In this document: piece by piece, positions 40,282 through 48,844 of the stretch
How positions within the stretch are numbered: position 1 is the stretch's first letter
Layout: each line of letters begins with the position of its first letter
Program-made: the position numbers and the translations under genes
Source of the DNA: Gammaproteobacteria bacterium
Lineage (GTDB): Bacteria > Pseudomonadota > Gammaproteobacteria > Eutrophobiales > Eutrophobiaceae
NCBI GenBank assembly: GCA_004297165.1
Contig: SCUJ01000006.1
Coordinates: 806,001 to 870,000 of the forward strand
Length of the DNA stretch: 64,000 nucleotides
Direction: 5' to 3'
The notes under the pieces: generated by a model
Databases searched by the model: none
What the model was told of the DNA's origin: nothing
The model's input: only the letters and a program-made list of their open reading frames with translations

Positions 40282-43278
40282 ATGACTGAACAAGAAATAG
40301 AGTTGGCCTTGATCGAGAAACTGGGCGATCTCAAATACACCTACCGCCCGGACATCCGCGACCGCGCCGCGTTGGAAGCCAACTTCCGCCAGCATTTCGA
40401 GGCGTTCAACCGCATTCATCTCACCGACGCCGAATTCACCCGCCTGCTGGAGAACATCGTCACCCCCGACGTGTTTGCCGCCGCCAAACACCTGCGCGTG
40501 CGCAACAGCTTCGAGCGCGACGACGGCACGCCGCTCTACTACACGCTGGTCAACATCAAGGACTGGTGCAAGAACCGCTTCGAGGTAATCAACCAGCTCC
40601 GCATCAGCACAGATTACAGCCATCACCGTTACGACGTGATCCTGCTCATCAACGGCATCCCGGTCGTCCAGATCGAACTGAAGACATTGGCTATCAGCCC
40701 GCGCCGGGCCATGCAGCAGATCGTCGATTACAAGCACGACCCCGGCAACGGCTACAGCAAAACCCTGCTTTGCTTCCTGCAACTCTTCATCGTCAGCAAC
40801 CGCAGCGACACCTGGTATTTCGCCAACAACAACAGCCGTCACTTCAGCTTCAATGCCGACGAACGCTTCCTGCCGCTCTACCAGTTCGCGGACGTGGACA
40901 ACAGCAAGATCACGCATCTGGACAGCTTTGCCGACGCCTTCCTCGCCAAGTGCACGCTAGGCGAGATGATCAGCCGCTACATGGTGCTGGTAGCCAGCGA
41001 GCAAAAGCTGATGATGATGCGGCCGTATCAAATCTATGCCGTCAAGGCGATTGTCGATTGCATCCATCAGCACTGCGGCAACGGCTACATCTGGCACACC
41101 ACCGGCAGCGGCAAGACGCTCACTTCCTTCAAGGCATCGACCCTGCTCAAGGACAACCCGGATATCGACAAATGCCTGTTCGTGGTGGATCGCAAAGACC
41201 TCGACCGGCAGACGCGGGAGGAATTCAATAAATTCCAGGAAGGCTGTGTCGAGGAGAACACCAACACCGAAACCCTGGTGCGCCGCCTGCTATCCGACGA
41301 CTACGCCGACAAGGTGATCGTCACCACCATCCAAAAGCTGGGCCTAGCGCTCGACGAAAACAGCAAGCGCAACAAACAAAAGGAAAAGCAGGGCAAAGAG
41401 ACCTACAAACAACGTCTCGCGCCTCTTGCCGACCAGCGCATGGTCTTCATCTTCGATGAATGCCACCGCTCGCAATTCGGAGAGAACCACAAGGCCATCA
41501 AGGAATTCTTCCCCAACGCCCAGCTTTTCGGCTTCACCGGCACACCGATCTTCGACGAAAACGCCAGCTACCAACAGATCGAAGGCCAGCAGGCATCCTT
41601 CAAGACCACCCAAGACATCTTCCAGCAGCAACTGCACGCCTACACCATCACCCACGCCATCGAAGACCGCAACGTCCTGCGCTTCCATGTCGATTACTAC
41701 AAGCCCGAAGGCAAGAACAAACCCAAGCCGGGCGAGACGCTGGCCAAAAAGGCCATCGTCGAAGCGATTCTCGCCAAGCACGATGCCGCCACCAACGGGC
41801 GCAAGTTCAATGCGATTCTGGCCACGGCATCGATCAATGACGCGATTGAATATCACGCCCTGTTCAAAACCCTACACGCGGACAAACAGGCCACGGATGA
41901 AAACTTCCAGCCGCTGAACATCGCCTGCGTCTTCTCCCCGCCTGCCGAGGGCAACAAGGATGTGCAGCAGATTCAGGAAGACCTGCCGCAGGAAAAGGCT
42001 GATAACTTACAAGCGCCGGACGAAAAGAAGGCGGCTCTCAAGGCTATCATCGCTGACTATAACGCCCAATACGGCAGCAACCACGGCATCGGCGAATTCG
42101 ACCTCTACTATCAGGACGTGCAAAAGCGCATCAAGGATCAGCAGTATCCCAACGCCGACCTGCCTCATGCGCAGAAGATCGATATCGTCATCGTGGTGGA
42201 TATGCTGCTCACCGGCTTCGATTCCAAATACCTCAACACCCTCTACGTCGACAAGAACCTCAAGTACCACGGCCTGATTCAGGCGTTTTCGCGCACCAAC
42301 CGCGTGCTCAACGACACCAAGCCCTACGGCAACATCCTCGACTTCCGCCAACAACAAGACGCCGTGGATACCGCCATCGGCCTCTTCTCCGGCCAGGCCG
42401 GCAAGCCCGCCAAGGAAATCTGGCTGGTAGAGCCCGCCGCCGAAGTCATACTCAAATATGAGGCGGCAGTCGCTGGCATGGCGGGCTTCATGCGGGACAA
42501 GAATCTGGTTTGTGAGCCCGAACAGGTCTACAACCTGAAAGGCGATATCGCTCGCATCGAATTCATCAATCGCTTCAAGGAAGTGCAGCGCCTCAAAACG
42601 CAACTCGACCAGTACACTGATCTTAACTACGCACAAATGGCCCGAATAGATTCCATCCTTCCGCGGGATCAGCTACTGAGCTTCAGAGGCACCTATCTTG
42701 AAACTGCCCAGCGCCTGAAAGCGCAACAGGACAAGGGCGACGACAAAGCCGAACCGCAAGTCCAGCAACTCGATTTCGAGTTCGTGCTGTTCGCCTCCGC
42801 TCTCATCGATTACGACTACATCATGGCCCTCATCACCCGCTACGCCAGCCAGACGCCGGGCAAGCAGAAGATGAGCCGCGAACAGCTCATCAGCCTGATC
42901 CAGTCCGATGCCAAGTTCATGGACGCCCGCGACGACATCGCCGATTACATCGATACACTGGAAGCGGGCAAAGGGCTGGATGAAAAAGCCATCCGCGCCG
43001 GCTTCGAGCGCTTCAAGGCCGAGAAGCATGCCCGCCAGATCAAAGCCATCGCCAACCAGCACCGTCTCGCCAGCGCCGACTTGCAAGCCTTTGTGGACGG
43101 CATCCTGCGCCGCATGATCTTCGACGGCGAACAACTGAGTGACCTCATGGCCCCGCTGGAACTGGGCTGGAAAGCCCGCACCCAGGCCGAACTGGCGCTG
43201 ATGGAAGACCTGATCCCGCTACTGCGCAAACTCGCCCAAGGGCGCGAGATTTCAGGGCTGGGGGCGTATGAGCAATAA
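40282..43278 (+). CDS. hsdR: Type I restriction enzyme, R subunit
   Basis: A 998 aa motor/nuclease subunit. N-terminal PD-(D/E)xK nuclease domain: HHRYDVILLINGIPVVQIELKT (~residues 115-135). SF2 translocase motifs follow: Walker A HTTGSGKTLTSF (~270), DECHRSQFG (DEAD-type box, ~395), FGFTGTPIF (motif III), DMLLTGFDSKYLNTLY and QAFSRTNRV (motif VI). C-terminal helical domain to the end. The frame is full length and intact. Its 3' end overlaps hsdS by 11 bases, so they are translationally coupled. Confidence 0.95.
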   Translation: MTEQEIELALIEKLGDLKYTYRPDIRDRAALEANFRQHFEAFNRIHLTDAEFTRLLENIVTPDVFAAAKHLRVRNSFERDDGTPLYYTLVNIKDWCKNRFEVINQLRISTDYSHHRYDVILLINGIPVVQIELKTLAISPRRAMQQIVDYKHDPGNGYSKTLLCFLQLFIVSNRSDTWYFANNNSRHFSFNADERFLPLYQFADVDNSKITHLDSFADAFLAKCTLGEMISRYMVLVASEQKLMMMRPYQIYAVKAIVDCIHQHCGNGYIWHTTGSGKTLTSFKASTLLKDNPDIDKCLFVVDRKDLDRQTREEFNKFQEGCVEENTNTETLVRRLLSDDYADKVIVTTIQKLGLALDENSKRNKQKEKQGKETYKQRLAPLADQRMVFIFDECHRSQFGENHKAIKEFFPNAQLFGFTGTPIFDENASYQQIEGQQASFKTTQDIFQQQLHAYTITHAIEDRNVLRFHVDYYKPEGKNKPKPGETLAKKAIVEAILAKHDAATNGRKFNAILATASINDAIEYHALFKTLHADKQATDENFQPLNIACVFSPPAEGNKDVQQIQEDLPQEKADNLQAPDEKKAALKAIIADYNAQYGSNHGIGEFDLYYQDVQKRIKDQQYPNADLPHAQKIDIVIVVDMLLTGFDSKYLNTLYVDKNLKYHGLIQAFSRTNRVLNDTKPYGNILDFRQQQDAVDTAIGLFSGQAGKPAKEIWLVEPAAEVILKYEAAVAGMAGFMRDKNLVCEPEQVYNLKGDIARIEFINRFKEVQRLKTQLDQYTDLNYAQMARIDSILPRDQLLSFRGTYLETAQRLKAQQDKGDDKAEPQVQQLDFEFVLFASALIDYDYIMALITRYASQTPGKQKMSREQLISLIQSDAKFMDARDDIADYIDTLEAGKGLDEKAIRAGFERFKAEKHARQIKAIANQHRLASADLQAFVDGILRRMIFDGEQLSDLMAPLELGWKARTQAELALMEDLIPLLRKLAQGREISGLGAYEQ

Positions 43279-44521
43279 GGCGGAAGAAAGCGGACTGGCG
43301 CCCAAGTGGCGCTTTCCTGAATTTCGGGAGGCGGGGGAGTGGGATGCTCTTCCACTCGGTCAGTTGGCAAAACGCAGCACGCAGAAAAACAACGATGGGA
43401 AGTTGAATCGTGTGCTTACCAACTCCGCCGAGTTCGGTGTGGTTGACCAGCGGGACTTCTTTGATAAAGACATAGCTAATCAAAGTAATTTGGCAGGCTA
43501 TTTTGTCGTTGAAAAAGGGGATTACGTTTATAACCCTCGCATCTCAACAATGGCCCCGGTCGGCCCAATCTCAAAGAACAATGTTGCAACAGGGGTCATG
43601 TCGCCCTTGTATACCGTCTTCCGATTCAATGATAGCCATAACGATTTTTACGCATACTTTTTCAAGACAGCGGGCTGGCATCAATACATGCGGCAGGCAT
43701 CCAGTACCGGTGCCAGACACGACAGAATGGCCATTTCGAACGACGATTTCATGGCCATGCCGTTGCCCGTTGCATCGCCAGAAGAACAACAAAAAATCGC
43801 CGACTGCCTCGCTTCACTCGACGAACTGCTCACCCTGGAGGCGCAAAAGCTAGCCACGCTCAAGACCCATAAAAAAGGGCTGATGCAGCAGCTTTTCCCC
43901 GCCGAAGGCGAAACCCTGCCCAAACTGCGCTTCCCCGAGTTTCGGGATGCGGGGGAGTGGGAAGAAAACACTTTAGGAAACTTAGTTGAAATCAGAAGCG
44001 GCAATAGTCCCTCACAGTACGAATTGGGTGAGGATGGCAAATATCCCTTCGTGAAAGTCGAAGATTTGAACAACAGTGAAAAATACCAAGTAGAGGCAAG
44101 GGAATATAGCAATGACACCGACGGGCTAGTTCCGCGTAACTCCGTCATATTTCCAAAGCGGGGGGCAGCGATCGCACTCAACAAGGTTAGGTTAAGCAAA
44201 CGTGACCTACTCATGGACACGAACATGATGGCGCTAACGCCAAATGATGCGTACCGCGCGGACTTTTTGTTCCACTACCTTTCGCAAATTGGGCTCGACA
44301 GAATTGCTGACAACTCTACGATCCCTCAGATCAACAATAAGCACATCATTCCGTTCCGGGCTCTAGTTCCATTGCCCGAGGAACAACAAAATATCGCCGA
44401 CTGCCTCGCTTCCCTCGACGACCTCATCACCTCCCAAACTCAAAAACTCGTCGCGCTCAAGACACATAAAAAAGGACTGATGCAGCAGCTTTTCCCCGCG
44501 CTGGACGAGGTAACCGCATGA
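43268..44521 (+). CDS. hsdS: Type I restriction enzyme, specificity subunit
   Basis: A 417 aa DNA-recognition subunit with two target-recognition domains, each opened by RFPEFR(E/D)AGEW and closed by a conserved helical spacer (EEQQxIADCLASLDxLxxxxxQKLxxLKTHKKGLMQQLFP). The two spacers are about 119 bases of near-identical DNA, so the gene has a circularly repeated structure. The TRD coding stretches are visibly more AT-rich than the spacers, as expected for laterally exchanged specificity modules. Its stop overlaps the ATG of the rhuM-like remnant (ATGA). Confidence 0.94.
   Translation: MSNKAEESGLAPKWRFPEFREAGEWDALPLGQLAKRSTQKNNDGKLNRVLTNSAEFGVVDQRDFFDKDIANQSNLAGYFVVEKGDYVYNPRISTMAPVGPISKNNVATGVMSPLYTVFRFNDSHNDFYAYFFKTAGWHQYMRQASSTGARHDRMAISNDDFMAMPLPVASPEEQQKIADCLASLDELLTLEAQKLATLKTHKKGLMQQLFPAEGETLPKLRFPEFRDAGEWEENTLGNLVEIRSGNSPSQYELGEDGKYPFVKVEDLNNSEKYQVEAREYSNDTDGLVPRNSVIFPKRGAAIALNKVRLSKRDLLMDTNMMALTPNDAYRADFLFHYLSQIGLDRIADNSTIPQINNKHIIPFRALVPLPEEQQNIADCLASLDDLITSQTQKLVALKTHKKGLMQQLFPALDEVTA
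43784..43902 (+). repeat. hsdS spacer repeat, copy 1
   Basis: This 119-base segment encodes the central helical spacer and is closely repeated at 44381-44499 in the same orientation and frame. Long identical runs include ATCGCCGACTGCCTCGCTTC and the LMQQLFP codons. A shorter matching block (RFPEFR, near 43311 and 43928) precedes each TRD. Confidence 0.85.
44381..44499 (+). repeat. hsdS spacer repeat, copy 2
   Basis: Second copy of the spacer repeat, at the C-terminal end of hsdS. Recombination between copies would delete or exchange the second recognition domain. Confidence 0.85.
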
Positions 44522-44694
44522 CGCAGCTCATCCTCTACACCTGCGAAGACGGGGATTCAGTTGTAAAGGAATCCTTGACAACTCAAAACAGGGTCGGCCC
44601 TGCTGCGGGTCCAGACCATTTTCGTGGCGTCAAGAAAATGGTCGCCCACGGCAAGGGCAATGTGCGTAGAGTGAATGACGAAGCGACACAATGA
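44518..44694 (+). pseudogene. rhuM-like remnant
   Basis: A 58-codon frame coupled by ATGA at both ends to hsdS and the DUF1016 gene. It begins MTQLILYTCEDG, the usual RhuM-family N-terminus, then jumps directly to DSVVKESLTT, which in intact RhuM proteins follows about 50 residues later; the remainder (QNRVGPAAGPDHF...) matches nothing. RhuM genes commonly sit inside type I restriction operons. This looks like an internal deletion plus truncation, kept perhaps only as a translational bridge. Confidence 0.6.
44566..44578 (+). repeat. 13-base direct repeat flanking yhcG, left
   Basis: AAGGAATCCTTGA is repeated exactly at 45718-45730; with the following bases 17 of 20 match. The two copies bracket the DUF1016 gene. 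Confidence 0.6.
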
Positions 44695-45716
44695 ACACAT
44701 TGACCACATTTCACGCCGACATCAAAAACATCCTCGAACAGGCGCGTAGCAAGGCACGCTCGGCGGTGAATGCCGCCATGGTGGAAGCCTATTGGCTGAT
44801 TGGCCGGCGGATTGTTGAAGAGGAGCAGCGCGGGCAGCACAAAGCCGAATACGGCACACGTTTGCTGGAAAACCTGTCCAAAGTGCTTTCCGAGAGTTTC
44901 GGCAAGGGCTTTTCGTATGCCAATCTGCGTAATTTCCGCCAGTTTTATCTCACCTATCCCGATCAGGCGATTTGCTACACAGTGTGTAGCAAATTGAGCT
45001 GGAGCCATAACCGGCTCATCATGCGCGTGGATGACCCCAAGGCCAGAGCTTATTACCTGGCGGAGGGGGTGGCGCAGCAATGGAGTGTCAGACAACTGGA
45101 GCGCAACATTCAGACCCACAGCTTTCAGCGCTTGATCTCCTCGCAGGGCGGCGACGCAGAGGGTAATACGGTCCACGGCAATACGCTGGGCGACTTTATC
45201 AAAGATCCGTATGTGCTGGAGTTCCTGCAACTACCGGAAGCGAGCCCGCTAAAAGAGAGCCGGCTGGAGCAGGCAATTATTGATGAGCTGCAGAAGTTCC
45301 TGCTGGAACTGGGCAAGGGATTTTCGTTCGTCGCCCGGCAAATGCGCATCAGCACCGAGACCAGCCATTTTTTCATCGACCTGGTTTTCTACAATTATCT
45401 GCTTAAGTGCTTTGTTATCATCGACCTGAAAACCGGCCGTCTCAGCCATCAGGATATCGGCCAGATGGACATGTATGTGCGCATGTTCGACGACCTCAAG
45501 CGCGGCGAAGACGACAACCCCACCATTGGCATCATTCTTTGCGATAGCAAGGATGAAACTGTCGTCAAGTATTCGGTCATCCAGGAAAGTCAGCAACTTT
45601 TCGCCTCCAAGTATCGGCGGATATTGCCGACCGAAGAAGAGCTAGTCGCAGAGATTGAGAGAGAGAAGCGCTTGATCGAGGAGGCGCATGACACGACTGG
45701 CAATGGCGGCAACTGA
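44691..45716 (+). CDS. yhcG: YhcG-type PD-(D/E)xK nuclease (DUF1016)
   Basis: A 341 aa protein with both DUF1016 parts: the N-terminal helical domain (VEAYWLIGRRIVEEEQRG...YGTRLLENLSKVLSESFGKGFSYANLRNFRQFYLTYP, then LSWSHNRLIMRVDDPKARAYYL) and the C-terminal nuclease domain (FFIDLVFYNYLLKCFVIIDLKTG, giving the D...DxK core, then DIGQMDMYVRMFDDL). Length and end (LPTEEELVAEIEREKRLIEE) are normal, so it is intact. DUF1016 genes are frequent passengers of type I restriction loci; the role there is not settled. Here it separates hsdS from hsdM and is bracketed by a 13-base direct repeat. Confidence 0.93.
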   Translation: MNTLTTFHADIKNILEQARSKARSAVNAAMVEAYWLIGRRIVEEEQRGQHKAEYGTRLLENLSKVLSESFGKGFSYANLRNFRQFYLTYPDQAICYTVCSKLSWSHNRLIMRVDDPKARAYYLAEGVAQQWSVRQLERNIQTHSFQRLISSQGGDAEGNTVHGNTLGDFIKDPYVLEFLQLPEASPLKESRLEQAIIDELQKFLLELGKGFSFVARQMRISTETSHFFIDLVFYNYLLKCFVIIDLKTGRLSHQDIGQMDMYVRMFDDLKRGEDDNPTIGIILCDSKDETVVKYSVIQESQQLFASKYRRILPTEEELVAEIEREKRLIEEAHDTTGNGGN

Positions 45717-45717
45717 C

Positions 45718-45730
45718 AAGGAATCCTTGA
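45718..45730 (+). repeat. 13-base direct repeat flanking yhcG, right
   Basis: Second copy of AAGGAATCCTTGA, just after the yhcG stop. Read in frame it gives KESL, as the left copy does, followed by a short frame ending at 45801 before hsdM. Confidence 0.6.
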
Positions 45731-45808
45731 TAGTTCAGATTCAAGCAAACGATAACTCAACTACCGAGGAATGCTCGGCAGTTTATGTGATGAGTGAATA
45801 AGGCAAAA

Positions 45809-47416
45809 ATGACCGAACAAGATCAAAAACAACTGGGCAACACCCTGTGGGGCATTGCCGACCAACTGCGCGGCGCGATGAACGCGGACGACTTCCGCGA
45901 TTACATGCTCTCCTTCCTGTTCCTGCGCTATCTGTCGGACAACTACGAAACGGCGGCGCGAAAGGAACTGGGGCCGGATTATCCCAAGCTGGATGCCGGC
46001 GACCGCCGTACGCCGCTGGCGGTGTGGTACGCGCAAAACCCGGACGACACTGCGGAGTTTGAAAAGCAGATGCGCCGCAAGACGCATTACGTGATCCAGC
46101 CCGCCTACCTGTGGGGCAGCATTGCGGAGATGGCGCGCACGCAGGACGGGGAACTGCTGCACACCCTGCAAAAGGGTTTCGACTACATCGAGAACGAATC
46201 CTTCGCCAGCACCTTCGGCGGGTTGTTTTCCGAGATCAATCTGAATTCTGAAAAGCTCGGCAAGGGCTACGAGGCGCGCAATGCCGTACTCTGCACCATC
46301 ATCAAGGCCATTGCCGAGGGACTGGCGAAGTTCTCCACCGACAGAGACACTCTCGGTGATGCCTATGAATACCTGATCGGTCAGTTTGCCGCCGGCTCTG
46401 GCAAAAAGGCGGGCGAGTTCTACACGCCACAACAGATTTCCGACATTTTGTCGGGCATTGTCACGCTGGACAGCCAGGAACCTGCCACCGGCAAGAAAAA
46501 GCAACTGGAAAGCGTGTTCGACTTTGCCTGCGGCTCCGGTTCCTTGCTGCTGAATGTGCGTCACCGCATGGGGGTGCACGGCATCGGCAAGATATTCGGC
46601 CAGGAAAAGAACATCACCACCTACAACCTGGCCCGCATGAACATGTTGCTGCACGGTGTGAAGGATTCCGAGTTCGAGATTTATCACGGCGACACGCTGA
46701 CCAACGACTGGGACATGCTGCGCGAGACGAACCCGGCCCGGATGCCGAAGTTCGATGCGGTGGTCGCCAACCCGCCGTTCAGCTACCGCTGGGAGCCGAC
46801 CGACGCGCTGGGCGAGGACATGCGCTTTAAGAACTATGGCATGGCCCCCAAGTCCGCCGCCGACTTCGCCTTTTTGCTGCACGGTTTTCACTACCTGAAG
46901 CCCGAAGGCGTGATGGCCATCATCCTGCCCCACGGCGTGTTGTTCCGAGGTGGCGCGGAAGAACGCATCCGCACCAAGCTGCTGAAGGACGGCCACGTCG
47001 ACACGGTGATCGGCCTGCCCGCCAATCTGTTTTTCTCCACCGGCATTCCGGTGTGCATTCTGGTGTTGAAAAAATGCAAGAAGCCCGATGACGTGCTGTT
47101 CATCAATGCGGCAGAGCACTTCGAAAAAGGCAAGCGGCAAAACCGTCTGTTGCCGGAGCACATCGACAAGATCATCGACACCTACCAGTTCCGCAGGGAA
47201 GAGGAACGCTACGCCCGGCGTGTGCCGATGGAAGAGATCGAGGTGAACGTCTACAACCTGAATATCTCGCGTTACATCAGCACGGCGCAGGCAGAAGAAG
47301 AGATTGATCTTCAGGCAGTCAATGCGGAGTTAGCTTCACTTTCGCAATGCATTAAAGCGGCAAGGGATAAACACAATGCGTTCCTCAAAGAGCTGGGTCT
47401 GCCAGCTTTGCCGTGA
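45809..47416 (+). CDS. hsdM: Type I DNA adenine methyltransferase, M subunit
   Basis: A 535 aa N6-adenine methyltransferase. N-terminal helical domain (LGNTLWGIADQLRGAMNADDFRDYMLSFLFLRYLSD), GEFYTPQQISDIL, SAM motif I VFDFACGSGSLLLNV and catalytic motif IV VVANPPFSYRW; the C-terminal helices contact HsdS. The start ATG 45809 is chosen because TEQDQKQLGNTLW is the normal opening. The gene is unusually placed last, after yhcG, instead of next to hsdS on its upstream side. No strong ribosome site is visible (AAGGC only). Confidence 0.94.
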   Translation: MTEQDQKQLGNTLWGIADQLRGAMNADDFRDYMLSFLFLRYLSDNYETAARKELGPDYPKLDAGDRRTPLAVWYAQNPDDTAEFEKQMRRKTHYVIQPAYLWGSIAEMARTQDGELLHTLQKGFDYIENESFASTFGGLFSEINLNSEKLGKGYEARNAVLCTIIKAIAEGLAKFSTDRDTLGDAYEYLIGQFAAGSGKKAGEFYTPQQISDILSGIVTLDSQEPATGKKKQLESVFDFACGSGSLLLNVRHRMGVHGIGKIFGQEKNITTYNLARMNMLLHGVKDSEFEIYHGDTLTNDWDMLRETNPARMPKFDAVVANPPFSYRWEPTDALGEDMRFKNYGMAPKSAADFAFLLHGFHYLKPEGVMAIILPHGVLFRGGAEERIRTKLLKDGHVDTVIGLPANLFFSTGIPVCILVLKKCKKPDDVLFINAAEHFEKGKRQNRLLPEHIDKIIDTYQFRREEERYARRVPMEEIEVNVYNLNISRYISTAQAEEEIDLQAVNAELASLSQCIKAARDKHNAFLKELGLPALP

Positions 47417-47563
47417 ATATCACAGCAATTCAATGCAACCGCATCCGGGGCACAATACCGGATGGTACGCTTTGTGACCCGCTGCTGATCTGGAGCGTTC
47501 GACTCTGCTGTCCAGTTGGTACAAGTGCGCAACAATCAGGCCACCCAGCATGAGGTCAACCTC

Positions 47564-47643
47564 GTAGGGCACGCCGTTTGTGCCCACGTGGACATGGCTC
47601 TTTATAACTTACCGCGTGGGCACAGAAAACGTGCCCACCCTAC
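47564..47643. repeat. REP/MITE-like palindromic element, second copy
   Basis: Same element as at 35319-35402 in the same orientation, with a four-base deletion in the left arm (GTAGGGCACG instead of GTAGGGTGGGCACG) and a few changes in the right arm. The two copies bracket 12.2 kb containing the patatin module and the restriction locus. Confidence 0.85.
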
Positions 47644-47673
47644 TCGCTGCTGCGCCAGGCATAACGCCCCGCA

Positions 47674-48681
47674 TCACCCCTGCCCCTTGTCGCGCAACTG
47701 ACTCGCGATCTCGTCGAAGAGATCGTCGACAGCGCCGCGAGATGATTTCTTGCTTTTTGCCTTCGCCTTCGCGTCGTCTTCCGGCGAATCCATGATGATC
47801 TCCAGGTCGTCTTCCTGTTGTTTCTGGATGTCGGCTTGTTGCTCCAGTTTCCAGCGCGATTTCGCAAGTTCGTCTTCCACGGCCTTGTGCTCCTGATCGG
47901 CCTGCTTGACCTCGTTCTGTGTTCGTTCCAGGCGCAATTCCGCCGCCTGTCTCTGCTGTTGCAGTAATTTCAGGGCATTGCTGTCGAGCGTCGCCTTGAC
48001 CTCGCGCATCTGCGCCTCCAGCCGCTCCAGATCCTTCTCGGCCTGCTGTCTGGCCGCTTCCGCCTCGCGTTTGGATTTTTCTATCACTGTGAGCAGCTTG
48101 AGGTGCTTTTCGAGTTGCGCCTTCAGCTTCTCCCGTTCGGCCGTCATGCGCGCCTCTTCCTTGCGTTGCGCCGCCTTGTATTTGGCCATGTATTCGCTAT
48201 AGATCTTGCGCGCCTCAATCTTAGCGACCTGGCGCGCGGCCTCCAGGGCATTGTCGCGCACCTGCTGCATCCGGCGTCTGGCGCAGGCATCGACTATTGC
48301 CTCGGCGAGGGTTTCCATCGTGTCCAGCTTGAGCGTCTGCTTGCGTAAATAATCGTGTACGCCGGCCTTCATCGCGCGGACGGAGATCTCTTCGTTGCCA
48401 GCCCCCGTCAGCATGACGACCGCCGGAAAATCTTCCGTGCCCGCAAACCGTTCGAGGACATCCAGCCCGGTTACGCCTTCAATCCCCAGGTTGTAATCGA
48501 GCAGCAGGACATCGTAGATCGACCAGTCGAAGCCAGGGGCGGGGATGCCATGATGCCGGGGATCGTATTCATCCAGCGTCGCCGCGCCGAAATGCCTCCG
48601 CAATCCGAGCAGCAACAGTCTCCGGTAATCCGGATCGTCGTCGAGGATGAGGAGGCGCTTGATAGATATTGTCGCGCTCAT
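47674..48681 (-). CDS. Response-regulator receiver with long coiled-coil tail
   Basis: A 335 aa protein. Residues ~8-130 are a CheY-like receiver: acidic DDD after beta-1, phospho-acceptor Asp in LLLDYNLGIEGVTGLDVL, Thr in VMLTGAG, and Lys in YLRKQ. Residues ~140-300 are a nearly uninterrupted charged coiled coil (Glu/Lys/Gln/Ala), ending in a KAKAKSKKSSRG linker and an amphipathic DDLFDEIASQLRDKG. There is no DNA-binding or enzymatic output domain, so output is probably by protein contact or assembly. No histidine kinase is adjacent. It lies next to the right-hand palindromic element. Confidence 0.85.
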   Translation of the reverse strand: MSATISIKRLLILDDDPDYRRLLLLGLRRHFGAATLDEYDPRHHGIPAPGFDWSIYDVLLLDYNLGIEGVTGLDVLERFAGTEDFPAVVMLTGAGNEEISVRAMKAGVHDYLRKQTLKLDTMETLAEAIVDACARRRMQQVRDNALEAARQVAKIEARKIYSEYMAKYKAAQRKEEARMTAEREKLKAQLEKHLKLLTVIEKSKREAEAARQQAEKDLERLEAQMREVKATLDSNALKLLQQQRQAAELRLERTQNEVKQADQEHKAVEDELAKSRWKLEQQADIQKQQEDDLEIIMDSPEDDAKAKAKSKKSSRGAVDDLFDEIASQLRDKGQG

Positions 48682-48844
48682 GGAAATTACGGCCTTGACG
48701 GAATTATTTTGCGGATTATCCAGGACTTCATGACCCCGGCAGTATACTTCTCAAGGCATGGGGATCCAATTGTAACCAACTGACCCGACAGGCACGGAAC
48801 CGGGACTGTGCTAAGCTGTTTTCAGAGACCCCATACCCGCCATC

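Noticed and set aside
45761-47161. 466-codon minus-strand frame
   Set aside because: Shadow of hsdM.
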